Part shown: piece by piece, positions 58,164 through 64,000 of the stretch
How the letters are laid out: each line of letters begins with the position of its first letter
How positions within the stretch are numbered: the stretch's first letter is position 1
Origin: Luscinia megarhynchos
Taxonomy: Eukaryota; Chordata; Aves; Passeriformes; Turdidae
Length of the DNA stretch: 64,000 bases
Assembly (NCBI GenBank): GCA_034336665.1
Contig: JAPFBE010000036.1
Location: forward strand, 806,001-870,000
Direction: 5' to 3'
Notes under the pieces: model-generated
What the model saw: the letters and a program-made list of their open reading frames with translations, nothing else
Told to the model about the DNA's origin: nothing
Databases searched by the model: none
Program-made: the position numbers and the translations under genes

Positions 58164-59471
58164 CAAGACTGACGGCGCCAGATCCCCACTGAGGTCATAA
58201 ATAAGATCACTGCAATGTCTCCACCAACAAGCAAGAAGGAAACACAAGCTTTCTTAGGTGCCATAAGCTTTTGGAAAATGCACATCCCTGAGTACAGCCG
58301 GATTGTGAGCCCTCTCTACCTGGTCAGCCACAAGAAGAACGATTTCCACTGGGGCCCTGAAAAACAGCAAGTCTTCCCCCAGATCAAGCAGGTGATTGCT
58401 CATGCGGTAGCCCTTGGCACAGTCAGGACAGGACCAGATGTAAAGAATGTTCTTTACTCTGCAGCCGGGAACCATGGTCTGTCCTGGAGCCTTTGGCAGA
58501 AGGTGCCTGGTGAGACTCGAGGCTGCCCTCTGGGATTCTGGAGCACAAGTTACAGAGGTTCCGAAGTGAATTACACTCCCACAGAGAAGGAAATATTGGC
58601 GGTCTATGAAGGAGTTCAAGCTGCCTCAGAGGTGACTGACACGGAAGCACAACTTCTCCTGGCGCCCCAACTGCCGGTGCTGGGGTGGTTGTTTAAAAGA
58701 AAGGTTCCTTCTACCCACCATGCCACCGATGCCACATGGAGCAAGTAGATTGCCCTCATCATGCAGCGCGCCTGTATTGGCAACCCAATTTCCCCTGGGA
58801 TTTTGGAGATAATTACAAACGGGCCAGAAGGTGAAGATTTTGGTCTCGCTGACAAAGAGGAGCAATAACGAGTGGCCTGGGCCAAAAAAGCTCCACCATA
58901 CAATGAACTGCCAGCAGATGAAACATGCTATGCTCTTTTCACCGATGGTTCCTGACGCATCATGGGGATGAATTGGAAGTGGAAAGCAGCTGTATGGAGC
59001 CCCACACGACAGGCTGCACAAGCTACTGAAGGAAAAGGTGGATCAAGTCAACTTGCTGAACTCAAAGCTGTTCAGCTGGCTCTAGACATTGCTGAAAGAG
59101 AGAAATGGCCAAAGCTCTACCTTTACACTGATTCATGGATGGTAGCCAATGCTCTGTGGGGTTGGCTGGAAAGGTGGCAAAAGGCTAACTGGCAATGTAG
59201 AGGAAAACCAATCTGGGCTGCTGATGAGTGGAAAGACATTGCCACTCGGGCAGAGAAGCTACCTGTGAAAGTCTGTCAAGTGGATGCCCATGTTCCCAAG
59301 AGTTGGGCTAATGAAGAACACCAGCACAACAAGCAGGTAGATCAGGCTGCACAGATAGAGGTGTCAAAGATAGGCTTAGATTGGGAACACAAGGGAGAAT
59401 TGTTCCTGGCTCGATGGGCTCATGATTCCTCAGGTCATCAGGGCAGAGATGCCACCTATAAGTGGGCATGA
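58164..59471 (+). pseudogene. pol: ERVL RT C-terminus and RNase H
   Basis: A stop near 58170 follows the insertion. The connection part (TSKKETQAFLGAISFWKMHI, VNYTPTEKEILAVYEGV) is open from 58215 to 58748. After stops at about 58746, 58866 and 58953, RNase H continues with FTDGS just before the last stop, LAELKAVQLALDIAE, LYTDSWMVANALWGWL and VDAHVPKS. The four acidic positions are visible, though divided by the stop at 58953. TGA at 59469 separates it from integrase. Confidence 0.85.
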
Positions 59472-60269
59472 GACTGAGGGGAGGATCTAACCATGAACAG
59501 TATTTCTCAGGTTATCCATGACTGTGAGACATGTGCTGCCATCAAGCAAGCCAAGCGGGTGAAGCCTCTTTGGTACGGGGCACGATGGTCCAAATATATG
59601 TACGGAGAGGCCTGGCAGATTGACTACATCACACTGCCTCAAAACCGCCAAGGCAAGTGCTACGTGTTGACCATGGTGGAAGCCACCACCAGATGGTTGG
59701 AGACCTACCCGGTGTCGCACGCTACTGCTCGGAATACCATTTTGGGTCTTGAGAAACAAGTCCTTTGGAGGCATGGCACCCCCGAGAGAATCAAGTCGGA
59801 CAATGGGACCCATTTCAAGATCGGCCTTATCAAAGCCTGGGCCAGAGAACATGGCATTGAATGGATATATCATATCCCTTATCATGCAGCAGCTGCCGGG
59901 AAAGTTGAACGGTGCAACGGCCTACTCAAGACTACCCTGAAGGCACTTGGTGCGGGAACCTTCAAGAAATGGGAAACAAACTTAGCAAAGGCAACCTGGA
60001 TGGTCAACACCCGAGGGTCCATCAATCAAGCTGGTCTTGCCCAATCTGAACCTTTGCACACAGTGGATGGAGATAAAGTCCCTTCAGTACACATGAAAGA
60101 TATTTTAGGAAAGACTGTTTGGATTAGTCCCACCTCGGGCAAGGACAAACCCATCCATGGGATTGTCTTTTCTCAAGGACCTGGTTACACTTGGTGGGTA
60201 ATGCAGAAAGATGGGGAAACCCATTGTGTATTGCAGGGAAACATAATTTTAAGTGAGAACTGTGTGTAA
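59400..60269 (+). pseudogene. pol: ERVL integrase
   Basis: The zinc module (HDSSGHQG, then CETCAAIK) spans the stops near 59470-59477. From 59493 there is an unbroken 258-codon frame: WQIDYITLPQNRQGK, the second Asp in RIKSDNGTHFK, and Glu in AAGKVERCNGLL, followed by a C-terminal domain ending at the TAA 60267-60269. All three catalytic residues are kept. The 3' LTR begins 43 bp later. Confidence 0.9.
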
Positions 60270-60311
60270 TGTTTTCGTTATGCAGATGGTAATAGAATAA
60301 GGGATGGATAA

Positions 60312-61021
60312 TGCGTTGGGTTGATGTGGCCAGAAGTGTGTATTCTATCACTATCTGTTGGGGCTGGTTGGGGTAGGGATTTCCTTATCTCCGTGGCACA
60401 TACTATCTGATATGGGCCATCTTTAAGACTAGGTGGGGCAACCATCTTTATCTTTTTCATAATCCATCCTCCCTCCAGGAAGATATCATCTGCTGAAAAG
60501 ACATTAAGTCCCACTGTATGACTGATAAAATTACATCATCCCATTGGGAGATGCTCCAGTTTGAGGGAGGAGCCTTTCCTACCTAGATAAAAAAGTGAGA
60601 TTTAGAACAGCAAGTTATCCGTCTTTCCACTGGATTCCAGAGGAACACCAGACCTTTCCACATCATCTCTGTACCTTCAGAGGAAAACTGCACCTTTCTA
60701 CAGGACCACTGCTTCAGCTGAACCACATCTAACACTCCAGGTGGACTGTAACCACCATTTAATCGGACTGATACCAATACCCTGACTGACTGGGTGTCAG
60801 GTTGTATCCTGACTCTGTCAGGGTTGGGATTGTTCTTTGTAATACTGTATTTCTATTTTAATTGTCCTAGTAAAGAATTGTTATTCGTAATTCCCATATA
60901 TTTGCCTGAGAGCCCCTTAATTTCAAAATTATAATAATTTGTAGGGAGGGGGTTTACATTCTCCATTTCAAAGAGAAGCTTCTGCCTTTATTGGCAGACA
61001 GCTGTCCTTCAAACCAGGACA
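60312..61021 (+). repeat. 3' LTR of the ERVL provirus
   Basis: 710 bp, clearly alignable with 53238-53956 but with many substitutions and short indels, so the provirus is older than the nested ERV-K. It is preceded by the purine-rich AATAAGGGATGGATAA. Confidence 0.9.
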
Positions 61022-62075
61022 GCTCTTTTGGCTTTTTGGTTGGTTTTTCCTGTCTAGCTGAGGCAAAGGAGTTCCCTGGACTGTTCTTTTCCTTTTTACT
61101 TGGAATAGTTCCAACCTTTTATGGACTGAAACCTAGAAGAGTACTGTGAGCTCACACCTTTGGCCCACCAGGCCTGGCCTGGGCCACAGCATTTCACAGC
61201 GTCAGAGGGACTGAGAACAGAGTGTGAGCCGAGCTCCAACCTACGGAATGGACTCGTCTGAATTTGTCATCTCTTCGGAGCGGCTTAGAGGTTTTGCTGT
61301 TTGGTATTGTTCATTTTTATGCTGGGAATGCTTTGTCTGTTAAATAAACAGGTTTTTTTTCCACCAAGAAAGGCATTCCCAATTAGGGAAAGCAACCCCT
61401 CTTCTATTCCCTGGGTCAACGCTGTGCCCCTCTCCCTGTCCCTCGGTCTCTGGTCACTCCTACCCTGATTCCCTGTTGTCCCTCTGCCCTAACCCCTCCC
61501 TTGTAACACCTCCATGTCCCCTGATTATTGACCTCTGATGTTCTCCCTGCCCTGCTCATCCTATGTACTAAACCTGGACCCTCACAAATCCCTTGGCCTT
61601 TGTTCCCTGAACTCTGGACGATGCACACATGTGGCTGAAATAAAACATCTTTGTGAAACACCTGCAAAGGCCCTTCCTGTTAACTTGCTATCACCCTAAG
61701 CAACACCAGATGCAACAGCCTTTTGCCCTAACCCCACCCTTGTGACACCCCCATGTCCCCTGGTAATTGGTCTCTGAGACTTCCTCTCTGCCCTGCTCAT
61801 CCCATGTACTTTAACCTGGACCCTCAAATCCCTTTGGCCTTTGTTCTCTGAACCATGGACGGTGCACATGGATGGCTAAATTAAAGATCTCTTTGAAACC
61901 CCTGTAAAAGCCCTTCCTGCTCCTTTACTTGCTTTCACCCCAAACAACACCAGATGCAACATTATTCTGAGGAAATATTTTTTCCCTGAACCAGTTGTGG
62001 GAGGGACTGCTTGAATCTGTTCCCTGGAGGGCCCCCATTCGGAGGTTTCCTCCCAAATTTGCCCTAAACCAGGAC
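61022..62075 (+). repeat. Broken LTR related to 24040-24652, interrupted by a tandem pair
   Basis: The ends at about 61340 (TTAAATAAACAGGTTTTTTT) and 61961-62075 (to GCCCTAAACCAGGACA) parallel the 3' part of the 24040-24652 LTR. Between them lies unrelated duplicated sequence (61473-61960). The left border is cut by the ERVL provirus. Confidence 0.55.
61473..61960 (+). repeat. Tandem duplication, two ~244-bp units
   Basis: Two diverged direct repeats (about 61473-61716 and 61717-61960) both run from a CCCTAACC region through 'CCCTGCTCATCC' and a TAAA-containing block to CACCAGATGCAAC. Each unit holds an AATAAA- or ATTAAA-like signal, so each may be a short LTR or a satellite-like unit. Confidence 0.7.
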
Positions 62076-62083
62076 AAGCACCC

Positions 62084-62657
62084 ATGCAGCACCCATAACC
62101 CTGCCTGCAGCATGGTGCCCTGGTGCTCCTACTCCTCCTTCTGGCTTTTGCCACAGCCCTTGATTGCCACCACCTGCATCCCTGTGACATCACCTTCCCC
62201 TGGGACAGCTCCCAGCCCACCACAGACCTGCCACCACCAGCATGTGCAATTTGCCTTTGACATCCTCCTCCACATCAACCACCCATAGCAAGCTGTCACC
62301 ACTGCCCCCCACATCCTCCAGCACCTCTTGTACATCCTCAGCAGTCCCAGCACTCCCCAACACTGGGATACCCAGGCATGGCAGGACCTCCTCAACAACC
62401 TCTAGCATTACATCTACCACCTGGAGGAGCAATGCATGCCAGCCAATGGCATGCTCTTTGAAGGCCAAGGATCTCACAACCTGCCGTTCAGTATCAACAA
62501 ATACTTGAGGCTCACCCAGGACTTCATCTGCACCTACAACAACAGCATCTGCCTCTGGGACCATGTTCAACTCAAAGCTTGCATCTGCTTTGAACATATG
62601 GACATGCTCATGTGGCAGATGAAGAGTCAACCAGCTCCTGTCTCCCACCAAGCACAC
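62084..62657 (+). pseudogene. Type I interferon pseudogene, intronless
   Basis: Type I interferons are secreted antiviral cytokines of ~190 residues; in birds the genes are intronless and Z-linked. From the ATG at 62084 the frame has a TAA at 62096, then a signal peptide core (ALVLLLLLAFATA) and a mature start at Cys (codon 62165; CHHLHPCDITFPWDSSQ). It ends at TGA 62258. The body is in another frame: [18 protein letters not shown], then HYIYHLEEQCM, and finally CLWDHVQLKACICF, the interferon hallmark Cys-x-Trp helix near the C-terminus. That frame has TAG stops at 62286 and 62403. Spacing and order match avian interferon throughout. The 3' end is estimated from family length. Confidence 0.85.
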
Positions 62658-63678
62658 CTGCATCAAATGCCCATTTCCAGCCAACATCAGCAGCCACAAA
62701 TTGAGTGGAGGCAACAGCAGCAAGGGCTGGGATTGCTCAACACTGCTCATATCTTTTCCAGTCAGGAGCCTGTGCCAACAGCAAAACAGGCATGACCACA
62801 GTGAGGCTGGGGCCAGGCTGCGACACAGCCCATGCACTGGAGAAAGTTTCTGTGATGTAAGAAGGTCATCATAATATATGCGTGAAGGGCAAAGACAGGG
62901 TCTCCACAGGCAAGCAGGGATGAGCCTCCTTCCTGCAGCCCATCCCACTGATGCCTCCTGCCCTGGTTGAAGGCTCTGGACAGCAGGCCACTCCCAGGGA
63001 CCCACTATAGTCCTCCAAGTCCACAGGCATCTCCCACTGATGCTGGACCCTCAAGCACACACTTGGCCAAACAACATGCTGCATGCCCTGCACACTCCTC
63101 TTCCACCACCACCCCTCTCCCTTCCAAACCGTCTCCCACTGCCAAGATATGAAAGCCACCTCCACCACTCCATCACAATCATTCAGCAATGCTACAGCAC
63201 TTCTTGGGGCCAAACAGGGTGGTATGGACAAAAAGTGCACCTGAAAGAGGCAAGGAGGGGGCCCACACAGGCCTGGGGAGATTCAGACAAGGAACAGCAC
63301 ATCAGTGCTACCAAACCCACCCAAGAAACACCAAAAAGCCAAAAAAAAAAAGCATAGGAAACACACTACTCGTTCTCCTACAACTACAACTGGCCCAGGA
63401 TGCTCCTGCCTGTGGTCACACGCCAGTGGTCAGGGGGACCTGCCTCACTACATAAAGTACATTGGCCTAGGCCTTCCTCACCCCAACACATCATTAGCAA
63501 ACCAAAAGATATACCCCCCAAACACTTCCACCCAACATGGCTCAAACCAACCAGCACAGATAGGCCAGAACAGCATTCCACATGAAGGAAACTGCTCACT
63601 CACCAGCAGTATCAGCTGCTCCTTCACCCTCCAACCACCAACCCAAAAATATCTGCCCCAGCAATTGTGCCCTTCACA
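62658..63678. other. No recognised feature beyond the interferon pseudogene
   Basis: C- and A-rich + strand sequence, possibly former flanking or UTR sequence of the interferon gene. A long minus-strand open frame across 62190-63005 is judged an antisense shadow. Confidence 0.35.
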
Positions 63679-63948
63679 CTGTCCACCCTGGTTTCAGCTG
63701 GGATAGAGTTCAGTTTTTCTTAGTAGCTAGTACAGTGCTGCTTTAGATTCAGTATGAGAAAATTGTTGATAACACACTTGTTTTGGTTGTTGCTAAGTGA
63801 TGCTTACCCTGAGTCAAGGACTTCTTAGCATCTCATGCTCTGCCAGTGCAGAGGTACATAACAATCTGTGAGAGAGCATGTCCAGGACAGCTGATCTGAA
63901 CTGGCCAAAGGGATATTCCATACCACAGAATGTCATGTCCAGTATACA
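63679..63948 (+). mobile_element. ERVL-type LTR, 3'-truncated
   Basis: Starts TGTCCACCCTGGTTTCAGCT and GGGATAGAGTTCAG, the common avian ERVL LTR opening, and contains AAAGGGATATTCCATACCAC. It stops abruptly where CR1 sequence begins. Confidence 0.75.
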
Positions 63949-64000
63949 AAATCATAGAATGGTTTGGGTTGGAAGAGATTTTAAAGATCATCCAGTTCCT
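63949..64000 (-). mobile_element. CR1 LINE 3' end, running off the window
   Basis: AATCATAGAATGGTTTGGGT is the reverse complement of the CR1 3' terminus, so the element is on the minus strand and extends beyond 64000. Confidence 0.85.

Larger units (their letters stand above)
53238..61021 (+). mobile_element. ERVL (class III) provirus, env-less, defective
   Basis: LTRs at 53238-53956 and 60312-61021 both run from TG(T/C)GTTGGGTTGATGTGG to AAACCAGGACA. The flanks GCACT and GCTCT match at 4 of 5 bases, an imperfect 5-bp duplication. The internal region reads gag, protease, RT, RNase H and integrase. Only about 40 bp lie between the pol stop and the 3' LTR, so there is no env, as usual for ERVL. 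RT is interrupted by a solo LTR at 56813-58158, and there are several stops and a frameshift. Confidence 0.92.

Noticed and set aside
62190..63005. 271-codon open frame on the minus strand
   Set aside because: It runs antisense to the interferon pseudogene, shows no family signature, and its openness follows from the C-rich codon pattern of the + strand.

Overview
The window looks like bird DNA, probably from a sex chromosome. It carries the 3' halves of two convergent housekeeping genes, UBE2R2 (+ strand, exons 3-5) and UBAP2 (- strand, the last seven exons). Around them are 5'-truncated CR1 LINEs, many ERVL-type LTRs and three proviruses. UBE2R2 and UBAP2 are known Z/W-linked neighbours in birds. 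The very high load of full-length and nested endogenous retroviruses suggests the W copy rather than the Z. That is an inference and was not tested here.

Layout. 0-18 kb holds UBE2R2 introns, exons at 3412-3509, 11403-11537 and 13658-13877, and a long 3' UTR. The introns are filled with CR1 and solo LTRs, one of them (4731-5565) from the same family as a provirus further right. 18-28 kb holds the UBAP2 3' UTR and seven coding exons, interleaved with CR1 pieces, two solo LTRs with target-site duplications, and further right a hAT-like DNA transposon. Every exon has matching phases and AG/GT borders, so both genes look intact within the window.

31-53 kb is a stack of retroviruses. A gammaretrovirus-like provirus (32280-49522, tRNA-Pro-type primer site, 5-bp target duplication CTGCC) sits in older LTR-like sequence. 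A younger betaretrovirus-like (ERV-K) provirus (37962-46625, 6-bp near-perfect duplication) is inserted in it between pol and env. 53-61 kb is an env-less ERVL provirus (53238-61021), whose reverse transcriptase is interrupted by a 1346-bp solo LTR of a third family (56813-58158, duplication AGTGT). All three proviruses are broken by stops, frameshifts or deletions.

62 kb holds the most unexpected item: a decayed, intronless type I interferon gene (about 62084-62657, +). Its signal peptide, first mature cysteine and helix signatures are recognisable, but it has three stops and a frameshift. The window ends in an ERVL LTR and the 3' end of another CR1.

How the pieces relate: the only host functions supported are a Cdc34-type ubiquitin-conjugating enzyme, a UBA-family ubiquitin-binding protein, and a dead interferon. 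Everything else is transposable-element sequence or intron. No RNA genes, CRISPR arrays or prokaryotic features were seen.
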